IMG/VR virus record: IMGVR_UViG_3300001848_000290
Coordinates: 1 to 30,380 of that record
Reading direction: 5' to 3' (one strand)
Length of the DNA: 30,380 nucleotides
Source: a virus
The notes beneath the pieces are model-generated. The model was not told the DNA's origin and ran no database searches. It saw nothing but the letters and a program-made list of their open reading frames with translations. The position numbers and the translations under genes are program-made. Numbering within the stretch: the first letter of the stretch is position 1; every line of letters begins with the position of its first letter. Shown here piece after piece: positions 14,191 to 23,900 of the stretch.

Positions 14191-14208
14191 TGCTAGATTT
14201 GATATACT

Positions 14209-14216
14209 TATTTATA
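14209..14216 (-). promoter_or_regulatory. T4-type late promoter of the adhesin cassette
   Basis: The minus strand reads TATAAATA in the 50-base spacer between the 61- and 89-residue genes. The box ends 39 bases before the ATG at 14170, leaving about 33 bases of leader with a strong GGGGAG. No terminator precedes it, so upstream transcription probably reads through and this promoter adds extra late transcripts of the 89-to-2613-residue genes. Confidence 0.78.
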
Positions 14217-14220
14217 ACAA

Positions 14221-14406
14221 TTATTCTTCAATAGACGATTCTACAGTATCGTCTGATTTAGAAAGAAGGTCTAAAGTTTCTAGACCACCTAGAAGTTTTA
14301 ATTTGTACTCTTCTAGTTTTTCTAATTCTCCTTTCAATTTAGCAATTTGCCCTTCAGTTTCTTTCAATTGATTATTGAAGTTAACTCTCAAAGTATCAGA
14401 ATCCAT
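14221..14406 (-). CDS. Small coiled-coil protein (61 aa)
   Basis: The protein starts MDSDTLRVNFNNQLKETEGQ and continues as a charged amphipathic helix (QIAKLKGELEKLEEYKLKLL) with heptad-like Leu/Ile spacing over residues about 12-40, then an acidic tail ending SSIEE. I chose the ATG at 14406; an in-frame TTG at 14418 would add four residues (MFNF), but neither start has a clear Shine-Dalgarno. Short coiled-coil proteins of this type recur next to giant fibre genes in cyanomyoviruses, but I know no assigned function. It begins 33 bases after the 2086-residue gene, and its stop lies just before a late promoter. A fibre assembly factor, chaperone or small baseplate piece is possible. Confidence 0.65.
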   Translation of the reverse strand: MDSDTLRVNFNNQLKETEGQIAKLKGELEKLEEYKLKLLGGLETLDLLSKSDDTVESSIEE

Positions 14407-14439
14407 AAAATTAAACAATATAGTTACGAGACAAATTAT

Positions 14440-17400
14440 TTAGGTAATGAAGTTTCTGTTTACTTTTACAGTGTTTGAAATATTTGTTAGTACTGATGCA
14501 AAACCAGCAGGAGGATTTGAAGGAATGCCATTTACTGCTCTTGGTGTGTAATATAAATTAACTGAACCAGAACTCATTGTTGCCGTAAAATCTCCCAAAT
14601 ATTTTTCATCTGATTGTAAAACAGCATATTCTGTAATATAAACATCTGTATCATCATGTACAATCATAATTTCTGTTGAATGAATGTATTTTGTTTCCAG
14701 ATAATTTAAATTGCTTGGTCCAACATAATTATTTACAATTTGAATAATGTACTTGGCTGTTTGTATATCTTTTGCAGAGAAAGCATCTATTAGAACAGGT
14801 GCAAGAGTAGAGAAAGTTTGATTTACTGTAGTTGAAGAACTTCTAACGTTGGTGATATTAATTACACCATAATTATTTGCATTAGAACCGTCTTGATAAT
14901 ATAAAATTGCTGGTGTATCTTGCGACACAGTAATTACTAATTCTCCAATATCAAAACCACTTCCAGTATTTGTGACGCTATTTGCAAATGTAGTAACACC
15001 TGTGTTGTAAACAGAGGGGGGTGGACTATTTCTAGTTCCTGTTTGACCTGGAACAGTAGTAATAAACATTGGGTGACCAGTGTTTGAAGAAGACATAATA
15101 AATTTAACTGATTGACCATTTACCATTTGAAGAGTTGGTAATGTTCCTAAACTTCTACTTGTAACTCTTTCGTTTATTGCCCATATTCCACTTCCATTTG
15201 GAATAGTTTCATATTCAAATATTTCCGCAACAAGTCCTCTGATAGGAATTGAAGAAACGTTTTGCTCGCTGTAGAAATTATTTGCAAGAATAGTTCTTGG
15301 AGCAATGTTTTGTAATTTTGCTAAAGAAACTCCTTTATCTCTTAGAGTTACTGAATAACCAGTAGACTCCAGCATTTCAAAAGTATTGTAGTCAAAACTA
15401 GCAATACCATATTCACTAGTTCCTGAAGATTGACCTAGGGAGAATTTAGCAACATTGACATCAACATCTAAGAATCCAGTTTTGTATGGAGTACCCGAAG
15501 TTACTGTTCCTCCAGATTGATAAATTCCTGGGTTAACTGCAGATGGAACAGTAAATCTGGTTGTATTGACAACTGTAACTTGATAATAACCATTATAAGA
15601 CCCTGGAAGCACTCCATCTACTTCAACATAATCTCCAGTTGTTAGTCCATGTGCAGATGATGTATTAAAAGTAAATAATCCTGCAGAATAAAATGCTGAA
15701 GAAATGCTCTTTGATACGCCAGTGGTTTTTACGGTAATTGGACCATCACTACCAATATTAAGAACAGGAGTATTACTTACGCTGTTGACAACAGATCTTA
15801 CACCTTTTGGTAGAGGAACATATTTACTTAGTCCTGATAAGAAAGTATTTTCATTTGCTAATCTAGTTCCCAATCTAGCAGGAGAAACAGTACCACTAAC
15901 CAATTGTGAAGCATCTAATTGGTCAGAAGAAATAACTTGCCAATGACTACTGACAGTAGCAGGAAGAGTTGCTAAAATATAAGATCTTGATGGTGGACTT
16001 GCAGTGTTTTGCTGAACAACGAAGTCACCAACTTTTAATGCAACCGAATTTTTAATTGTAATTGTTCCTGTTATTTGAGTAGTAAAAGCAGAACCAGGAA
16101 GATCCAAAGTAATTGAATTTGCTACTACATCATATGAAGCAACTCTTGCGTAGGTTAATCCATTAAGAGGAACATTTGTTCCAATTACAAAATATCCATT
16201 TTGAACTTTGGACAAATCACTTAAATAAATTACATTGCTTCCAACAGTGTGTGAAACTACAGTTTTAGTTAATGTTGGAATTGCATCAACTAATCTTTCT
16301 GCTTCTACGTCAACAACATAAACATTGAATGGTTCTTGAGGTGGTAATTGGTCTCTATTAATTTTACCACTAGAATCTAATTGTACTACAAGACCAGATT
16401 GACTGGAAGTACCTACTTGAAGATTAAAGAAATTGCCTAATTTATTTACTGCAAAATCTCTAACTGCTTTTTGAGTTGGTAATACAACATCAGATCTTCC
16501 TGAAGAACCACCAAGGTCGTTATCAGTAGAAAATGCTAAAATTGGAACTCCAGGTGAACCTTTTAGTTGTAGAGAATCTAATATACCAATTGCAACAGCA
16601 CCAGTAAATGTTGCTTTTCCTGTTCTTAAGTCTACACTAAAATTAGGACCTACTGTAAAATTACCATCTTGGTCTGTAGCAGAAACATAACATTTACCAG
16701 AATTAATTTCTACTGCTTGGTTTGCTGCTATAGCTCTTCCGCCATTTGCTGGGAGAGCCATGTAATTTATACCAGCACCAACATATTCAAAGGTATGTCC
16801 AGAACTATTGACAGAAGATGGATTTCTGAGTTCTATGGCAGCATTGTTTGGAACAGATGTAATATCAGCATCTGGAATTCTCTGTACCAAAGTAAATTCG
16901 CAGGTATTTAATTCTTCTGGTGGAGAGAAAGTAACAACCGAATCGACAATATATTGAGAACCATCAGACATTGCTGGTAATTGGTCAATCTTAACAATTT
17001 GGTTTGCTAGAGGTGGTTTTTGGAAGTTAATAGCAGTAACTTTGGTGTATGTAGAACCACTTGTAATTGTTACTGTTCCTGTAGAACCACCAGAATTGGG
17101 ATAAGCATAACTTCCTAAAAATGGAGTATCTTTTATAAACGTAAAATAATTATCACTAAATTTTACACTTTCTACTATATAACCAGTTCCATTTATTGAT
17201 GGTGTTGATGTGTGACCCGAAACCGAGAATACTTGACCTCTTTCAAATTTACTGATATCATTTGCCGAAACTTTTACGGTTACTCTTGTTTTTGCACCGC
17301 TTAAAACAGAAGTAAATGTAGTTGATAGAATGGAAGATGGACTTGTTGCAAATGAAGTTTTGGTAATATTAACGATTGCTGATATTCTTCCATTTGCATA

Positions 17401-20400
17401 GAAAGGAAGAGATTTTGGACTATATCCAGAAGCTTTAAGAGCAATATTACCAAAGTTAGTTGCTGAGTTTGTTACGGATGCATATCCTCCAGTTTCGCAA
17501 AGAACGCCAACATCTTCAAAAATTTCAAAAACGGATACAAGCTGAGCATAAGAATCATTTTTTAAATGAAAACCAATTGAACCAAAAACAACTTGTGTGA
17601 ATGCATCACAAACCATTGATTTCAGTGGAGAATCTGTGTATAGTTGATAACCATCAATAAACAAACCACCAGCTCTTGTTTTTGTTACATCATATAATCC
17701 AGTAGAAGAATCATAATATGATCTTCCTAAAACTGATATTACAGAACAGTTTTGAATATATGGTGATAAAAATACTCTTTCTTTTGGTGGAATGAAATTA
17801 TAGATTGAAGCAGAGACATTTACTCCTGGAGGAGTAACTAATGTTAATTGAGTATCACTATCAACAGAAAATATACTATAAGAAGATGCACCAACTTTGA
17901 TTGATCCGCCAGCAAAACAAGATGTTGTGAAATTAGTATTTGTTCCAGTTACAACTGGATTGGAACTTACTAATGTTAATCTTCCTTTCCCTAAAATTCC
18001 CAATTGGTCTGGATAAGTTACTGCATAACGGAAAGCTCTTCCGCCTTGTGTAATTGTTGCTCCATTTGGATGATAATCAGCAACTGAAGATTCTCCTGTT
18101 ATAGGATTCGCCACTCCTCTTCCAGAAGTGTTTACAGTAATAACATTATTTGCAATTGAATCAATTTTTATCCATTCTTGGTCTATTAAAATATATCCTG
18201 GACCTGGATTAATTTTTGGAGCATCTGCACCATCTAAAATAGAAGAAATTATTCCAAATAAATTATCTAAGTTTGTTTGAACACTGGAACAATCTCCAAC
18301 TGTAACTGCTGGATATAAAGCTAAGTAACCAGCTTGTGCTGGAATAGTATTATCAATTAAGTATTGTCTTGCTCGTAATCTTAATTGTTCAATAGCATAT
18401 TTTGTTTCGACAAAATCTGTTGTGATGTATTGTAAATTGCCATTGGCATCTCTATATGCTTGACCTGCTAAGACAGACTTCACATTTCCGCCATTATCTA
18501 AATCATGAATAACAGCATCTAAAATTAATCCTAAATCTCTCTTACATTTTCCTGCTCCAGGAACACTTAAAGAAGCATTTGTTACCGTTGCAGTTGCTGT
18601 TTTTGATAATGTAATTTGACTGCTGCTATCAATACTTAATACAGTGGTTCCACTTTGAATATTAGTTCCTGTAACAACATCTCCTTGTTGAATTCCTACC
18701 GTGCTTGAAATATTGACAACAACTGCATTATTATTGGTTAAGTTACCAGTGAAGTTTGTTGGTGGAATTACGATGCTAGGATAACCAGCAATTAATTGAG
18801 CATATGCATAATTAATTAAATCTGTACGCTTATAACGTAAAATATTAGCACCATCTTTATATTTTCCGCCAACATAAGTTAAATTATGCCCAGGGAATAG
18901 ATTGATAGTAGTTGTAGTTTTACTGATGTATTGATTAATTCCTGATGTTAATCTTCCCAATCCTCTACCTACATCACCAGAATTTAATACATCACCGTAG
19001 TTATCTCTTAATACAATTTGAGCGACATAGCAACCACTAGTAACCCAGAACATATCTAAACCATCATTCAATGGTCTTACAATAGTTTCTCTTAGGTTAT
19101 CTCCAATTAAACTTGTTCCTCTTGGTAAATAAATTGGATTTTCTTCATAGTAATCTCCAGAAGCAACCTTGATAGTTGTATTACCAGTCATGCTTCTGGC
19201 GGCAATAGCAGCTGCTCTTATTGTCTTATAAGCTTTGGCAGGAGTAGAACCATCATACAAGGTATCACTGCCAGACTTAGAAACATATAAAACATTTTCT
19301 ACTCTATCTTCTTTTATACAAATTGGCGTAGGCCACACGCCACTTTCTTTTGGACCATAGAAATTCTGTTTTACTTTATCGAAATAATAATCTCCATTAT
19401 TTCCTAAAGAATTTGATGGTGCTGAAATGCCATACTTAAATTGGTCTGATATTGATACAAAATCGTTATTTTTAAATCCTTCAATCTGGTTTGTTTGTGT
19501 ATTGAAACGAATCAGTCCATCCGTTGCAATAGGTGTTAGTGGTCTTTGAGTAGTGGTTCCTTTTGGAACTACAAATCCAGATGTAGTATCAATAACAACA
19601 TTTTTCCCTGATGCTGGAGTAATAGTTACATCCGTTCCATTGGTTGAAGATAATGTGCCATTGGATAATTTTAAATTATTTTGGACAATCAGGGGCTGGT
19701 TTGTTTGCCAAGCACCAGTTGATTTATACCAATTAAAAGTCTTATCTGAAGCTCCTTTAATAGTGATCCCACCGCCATCAGCTGTATCATCTGTTGGACT
19801 ATCAACAGATGCCAATTCTATATTTTTATCATCAATCGTTACTGTCGTTGAATTTACAGTGGTTACTGTTCCATCTACACGTAAATTCTTATGAATAATT
19901 ACTTGTTCTGCACCATCGGTAGTATCAAAAGTTAAATAAGGATTTGCTCCTTCTTTAAATGTTAAAGATGTTGCATTATTGTCAACTAAAGAAAAATTCT
20001 TTGCCGAAATATTGCCAGTAGTAGAATCTACTGCAAATACTTCATTTGTTCCATCGTTGATGGAAAACTTTTGAGATGCTCCGCCTTTGAATACAAAATT
20101 ACCAGTGCCATTAGGATCAATGGTAACATTACCATTTGTTCCGCTAGTAACTACACTAGTAAAAACAGATGACCAATACTTACTTAAAGAACCTAAATTA
20201 TATTGGTTTGCTGTACTTGGAATAACATCAGAATTAACATTTGCTCCAAAAGAAATGTTATCTGTGTTTAAATCACCTAACGTAATAGAACCCGAAGTTC
20301 CTTGACCAGCTCTAAAAGTAATATCACCATTTACGGTTAGATTACCACCAATTAAAGTATTTTTATAGAGAGTTATTAATTCTGCATTATCTATTGTATC

Positions 20401-20700
20401 TACAGAAATATAACGATTAGATCCTTCTCTAACAGAAAGGGCATTTGAAACATTGTCTTTAATCCAAATATCGGTAGCCATGTTTTCAACATGGATATCG
20501 CCACCCTGTATGGTTACATCTCCAGTAAATGTTCCATTTACTAAGTACTGCGAACCAGAAACAATATCATTAATAGCAGTAGTTAAGATTTTAGAATTCG
20601 TAGTTAAAGCACTAGCGTCGCCTACATCAGCACCTAAACTATTAATTATCTGCCTTTGTTGTTCAAAGGTATTCGTTTTTAATACTTGTCTAACTGCCAT
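14440..20700 (-). CDS. Giant fibre/baseplate structural protein with beta-helix region (2086 aa)
   Basis: The N-terminus MAVRQVLKTNTFEQQRQIIN is typical of large cyanophage virion proteins. Residues about 83-128, 206-232 and 236-283 are related beta modules (DNVSNALSVREGSNRYISVD and DNNATSLTFKEGANPYLTFD). Near residue 470, VLYVSKSGSDTLYDGSTPAK opens a right-handed beta-helix of pectin-lyase type (GTSLIGDNLRETIVRPL, about 510-530). A helical insertion follows at about 600-790 (CKRDLGLILDAVIHDLDNGG, then YAIEQLRLRARQYLIDN), then a VDSDT module (about 945), and the helix resumes at about 973-1095 (SMVCDAFTQVVFGSIGFHLK). The second half holds an HGLTTGD module (about 1683). I see no convincing lyase active site. 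Its start overlaps the 71-residue gene by 11 bases. It occupies the T4 gp9-gp12 interval, so a baseplate-attached fibre is likely. Confidence 0.85.
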   Translation of the reverse strand: MAVRQVLKTNTFEQQRQIINSLGADVGDASALTTNSKILTTAINDIVSGSQYLVNGTFTGDVTIQGGDIHVENMATDIWIKDNVSNALSVREGSNRYISVDTIDNAELITLYKNTLIGGNLTVNGDITFRAGQGTSGSITLGDLNTDNISFGANVNSDVIPSTANQYNLGSLSKYWSSVFTSVVTSGTNGNVTIDPNGTGNFVFKGGASQKFSINDGTNEVFAVDSTTGNISAKNFSLVDNNATSLTFKEGANPYLTFDTTDGAEQVIIHKNLRVDGTVTTVNSTTVTIDDKNIELASVDSPTDDTADGGGITIKGASDKTFNWYKSTGAWQTNQPLIVQNNLKLSNGTLSSTNGTDVTITPASGKNVVIDTTSGFVVPKGTTTQRPLTPIATDGLIRFNTQTNQIEGFKNNDFVSISDQFKYGISAPSNSLGNNGDYYFDKVKQNFYGPKESGVWPTPICIKEDRVENVLYVSKSGSDTLYDGSTPAKAYKTIRAAAIAARSMTGNTTIKVASGDYYEENPIYLPRGTSLIGDNLRETIVRPLNDGLDMFWVTSGCYVAQIVLRDNYGDVLNSGDVGRGLGRLTSGINQYISKTTTTINLFPGHNLTYVGGKYKDGANILRYKRTDLINYAYAQLIAGYPSIVIPPTNFTGNLTNNNAVVVNISSTVGIQQGDVVTGTNIQSGTTVLSIDSSSQITLSKTATATVTNASLSVPGAGKCKRDLGLILDAVIHDLDNGGNVKSVLAGQAYRDANGNLQYITTDFVETKYAIEQLRLRARQYLIDNTIPAQAGYLALYPAVTVGDCSSVQTNLDNLFGIISSILDGADAPKINPGPGYILIDQEWIKIDSIANNVITVNTSGRGVANPITGESSVADYHPNGATITQGGRAFRYAVTYPDQLGILGKGRLTLVSSNPVVTGTNTNFTTSCFAGGSIKVGASSYSIFSVDSDTQLTLVTPPGVNVSASIYNFIPPKERVFLSPYIQNCSVISVLGRSYYDSSTGLYDVTKTRAGGLFIDGYQLYTDSPLKSMVCDAFTQVVFGSIGFHLKNDSYAQLVSVFEIFEDVGVLCETGGYASVTNSATNFGNIALKASGYSPKSLPFYANGRISAIVNITKTSFATSPSSILSTTFTSVLSGAKTRVTVKVSANDISKFERGQVFSVSGHTSTPSINGTGYIVESVKFSDNYFTFIKDTPFLGSYAYPNSGGSTGTVTITSGSTYTKVTAINFQKPPLANQIVKIDQLPAMSDGSQYIVDSVVTFSPPEELNTCEFTLVQRIPDADITSVPNNAAIELRNPSSVNSSGHTFEYVGAGINYMALPANGGRAIAANQAVEINSGKCYVSATDQDGNFTVGPNFSVDLRTGKATFTGAVAIGILDSLQLKGSPGVPILAFSTDNDLGGSSGRSDVVLPTQKAVRDFAVNKLGNFFNLQVGTSSQSGLVVQLDSSGKINRDQLPPQEPFNVYVVDVEAERLVDAIPTLTKTVVSHTVGSNVIYLSDLSKVQNGYFVIGTNVPLNGLTYARVASYDVVANSITLDLPGSAFTTQITGTITIKNSVALKVGDFVVQQNTASPPSRSYILATLPATVSSHWQVISSDQLDASQLVSGTVSPARLGTRLANENTFLSGLSKYVPLPKGVRSVVNSVSNTPVLNIGSDGPITVKTTGVSKSISSAFYSAGLFTFNTSSAHGLTTGDYVEVDGVLPGSYNGYYQVTVVNTTRFTVPSAVNPGIYQSGGTVTSGTPYKTGFLDVDVNVAKFSLGQSSGTSEYGIASFDYNTFEMLESTGYSVTLRDKGVSLAKLQNIAPRTILANNFYSEQNVSSIPIRGLVAEIFEYETIPNGSGIWAINERVTSRSLGTLPTLQMVNGQSVKFIMSSSNTGHPMFITTVPGQTGTRNSPPPSVYNTGVTTFANSVTNTGSGFDIGELVITVSQDTPAILYYQDGSNANNYGVINITNVRSSSTTVNQTFSTLAPVLIDAFSAKDIQTAKYIIQIVNNYVGPSNLNYLETKYIHSTEIMIVHDDTDVYITEYAVLQSDEKYLGDFTATMSSGSVNLYYTPRAVNGIPSNPPAGFASVLTNISNTVKVNRNFIT

Positions 20701-20905
20701 TGCTGATTAATTCTCTTAAAAGGGTTTTTATTTCGGATAATTCATTTTTCAAAATCTCAACATCATTTTGCAGTTTTTTTATGTTGAAAACACCATCACG
20801 CGATTTTTTGATATTCTCAAATGAGCTTTTATCAATATTTATAACCGCACCAGTGGAGTTATCTCTTACCAGATAGTCATGATCAGCAACTTTGATATAA
20901 TCCAT
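20690..20905 (-). CDS. Small coiled-coil protein coupled to two giant structural genes (71 aa)
   Basis: The N-terminal half (MDYIKVADHDYLVRDNSTGA, VINIDKSSFENIKKSRD) looks like a small beta element followed by a helix; residues about 40-68 form a charged heptad-like helix (LQNDVEILKNELSEIKTLLR). Short proteins with the LVRD-x-x-T/N-G-A motif are frequent in cyanomyovirus structural operons, but I know no assigned function. The ATG overlaps the stop of the 2717-residue gene by one base (TGATG), and its 3' end overlaps the 2086-residue gene by 11 bases. Such tight coupling suggests production in ratio with both giants. A T4-type late-promoter match lies inside the gene. Confidence 0.75.
   Translation of the reverse strand: MDYIKVADHDYLVRDNSTGAVINIDKSSFENIKKSRDGVFNIKKLQNDVEILKNELSEIKTLLRELISNGS
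20836..20843 (-). promoter_or_regulatory. Possible internal late promoter upstream of the 2086-residue gene
   Basis: An exact minus-strand TATAAATA lies inside the 71-residue gene (codons for Val-Ile-Asn-Ile), ending 136 bases upstream of the 2086-residue ATG at 20700. Because the motif falls in coding sequence of AT-rich DNA it could be chance; a few such matches are expected in a window this long. Confidence 0.35.
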
Positions 20906-23900
20906 CAGTATGATGCAACAATTCTTACGTCCTGTATTTTTGGAACAAATACTGGATTTGAACTTCTCATTACAATTTTAACCGCATAAGAAACAAATTC
21001 AGGTAAACTGGAAACACTATATGAATATTCTTTATAAGAACTTTGTTTTTGAATGTACCCAGCAATTGTGTTGTCTGGAGAAGGAGTGACTTCTACGTCA
21101 GGTTTTCCATCTCCATTAAAATAATTCCAAGATAGGTCATCAAAATTATATTGAGAGTTGGATGGTTTGTACTTATAAAGGACAATGACATCATCAATTT
21201 CATATAGATTTGCAGTTAATCTCACGTCAATGCAAGTTGCAATATTTTCTAGAGTAATTTCTTTGGTTACATATTTTGCAACTGAAGAACTATTTTTCTT
21301 AATTTCAGGTACATATAAAATTCCATCACTATAATCAATAGATTTAATTTCTAAGAAAGATTTAGTATCTGATGGTTGATTTTCATATGAAAGTAAATCA
21401 TAAACTCTAAAAATATCAGCAGATTGGGTACTACTACTTGTTTTTGGAATTCGTGCGTAATCGGAACCAGTTGTTGCTGCTGAAGTATAATTGTTGTTGA
21501 TTGGATTTTTGTTGTTTGCAACTGTAAGAAGTTTTTTCTGTGAATCCCAGGATACTACCTTTCCACTAATTACATTATCATATGTTTGAGTAGTATTTGA
21601 TCTATCAATTGCAGTAACAACTGAATTGGCGTTGAATGAGAATGCTACTTCGGATAATCCAGCAGAAGTGATTGAAACAGTAGTGAGTGATGGTTGAGAA
21701 GCAAACTGTAATGTTTCGCCAGGAATTAATAATGTATCCGTCAACATTTTTACATATAATTCGCTGTTTACTGTATCTAATTTAACTACAACTGCTTGCG
21801 CTTGTGATAGAGCACCTTTAACTAACTTAGGACTAGAAGCATCACCAACATTAATAGTATTTGAGTTAGCTCCTTGAATGCCAAATTTATAAACAGAATA
21901 GAATTGTATTACTTGATTTCTTCTGCCATATTTGTTTTCTTTACCGTATGATTTTTCTACCTGATTAGTAACTGCTACAACATTTGCAGTTCTCAAATCA
22001 ACAACTGGAGATAAGTAAGAAACATCTGAAGATAAGATAATTTTATATTTCAGAGAATCTTTGTCATCAGTTGCAATATTTTTTAATTCGTTAATTCTTG
22101 AACAAATAACTTTTTGATTATTGAAGAAATGTTCTTCGTTTAAAAATGTTTTTTCAAAATCGTGTGTAGAATATGAAATATAGTTTGAATTTTTGGAATC
22201 GTTTGGTATAATGTTTGTGGTGAAAACTTCAGCATTTATTGTTGTTTCACTAAAGTTTAGATAAGATAATTGAGCAAATAGTTTTTCGTATTTTCTATTA
22301 TATGTTGATAATACTTTAGAACCACCAGATATCGAATTTGATGAAGCATTGATACCTGGATTGATTGTGTAATTTTCTGTGGATGCATTATCTACTTGGA
22401 ACAACGTAGAAGTAAATAATTCTGAACTATAACCAGCAAAGTTAGGAACTGATTTATAGTTTACATATGAATTACCAGAATCTTCAAAACCATGATTTCT
22501 TTGAGAAACTTTTACAATTTTATTATTATTTCTGAATAGACTTGACGTTGCATTGCTGTCTGATAAAGAATCTGTTTCGAAAGGATTTTCGTCTAACAAT
22601 TCATATCCCAATTCTTTGTTTCTTAAATACAAGTAACCAGGAGATTTGATTTCAAATTCTGCTCTATACAAAGTAAATTTGATATCTTCAAAAATATCTT
22701 CGGACCAAGTATCAACGTTTTGTGATTTAAATACAGAACCCAATAATGGAGTTGCAGTTACAACAGAATTAGAAGCTACTTCTGTTCCTCCTAATTTTGA
22801 TCCCCAGATAATGTAATCAGTCGAATCAGATTCAATTGCTAATCCATATTCTGTGTTATTTTGTAAATAAACAGGATATTCAAAATTAAATCTGGTTGGA
22901 GTTACAGAATCCTGTACATCTGTTGTTCCAGGGTCAGTTGCGACTCCCATTCTTACAGATGGAGTATCAATATCTAAAATTGCTTCTATTGATGCTCCAG
23001 AAGCAGAAGAACCAGTTCCTTTGATAATTACTGAAGGTACATCAGTATATCCGCTTCCGCCAACAATTAAATTAGTATCAAATATGCTTCCAGAAGAAAC
23101 GGAACAAGTTGCAGTTGCTTGAACTCCTCCAAGAAGTTGTGGACTTTGGATAGTTATAGTTGCTGTTTCGTATCCTCCACCAGTATTGTTTATTCTGAGG
23201 GATTTGATTTTTCCAGAATCTTTTGGAATGAAAACTCTCAGAGAAGTATTTTGTGCAGCATTGTATGATGTTAATGAAGGGAATACCAATTCTTCTGTGG
23301 CAATATAGTTTTTGCCATTATGGTTGCTCAATACTAATGTATATACTTGATCATTAGTTAAAGTATAAACTCCAGTAATTGAAGGATTTACTAAAGAATT
23401 ATTCTTATCGTAAATTTCTTTAATTGGTCCTGAAGCACCAGAAGAAATGCCCGTACAATATTCTCCTTGAGAAATATATAAAGTTCCGTTTGTATAAATT
23501 TTTAGTTGAGTATCTGGATTCAATACGCATTCACTTCCTGGAACAATATATTTTCCAGGTTTACCACTATCAACATTTGTTAAGTAAACTTTTACTGGTA
23601 TGCTAGAACTTTTCTTAGCGAAGAATAAATCTACACCCGTGCAGAAAACTCCACCAGTAAATTTCTGTATTGTAAATGTTTGAGTAATTGGATTTGGTGA
23701 AGTTTCTGCTTTTGTATTTTCTACAAATTGAATTCCTTCTGTAGATTTAAATATTGCAGGTGATGTTGAAATAATTGTTGAAGGTTGTTCTGGATATGTA
23801 CCAGAAGCATAGTATTTGACTTCTGTGAAAGAATCTACTGTAGAATCAGTAGAACCCATATCATCAGAACTAAATTTTATAGTTTTTTCTCCAGTAACAA

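Noticed and set aside
14407-14418. TTG at 14418 as the start of the small coiled-coil gene
   Set aside because: An ATG lies 12 bases downstream, neither start has a better Shine-Dalgarno, and MDSDTLRVN is the more plausible N-terminus for such proteins.
19000-19300. Pectin-lyase-like fold as an active polysaccharide lyase
   Set aside because: The beta-helix pattern is present, but I could not identify the catalytic Asp/Lys/Arg set, and such folds are commonly structural in phage fibres.
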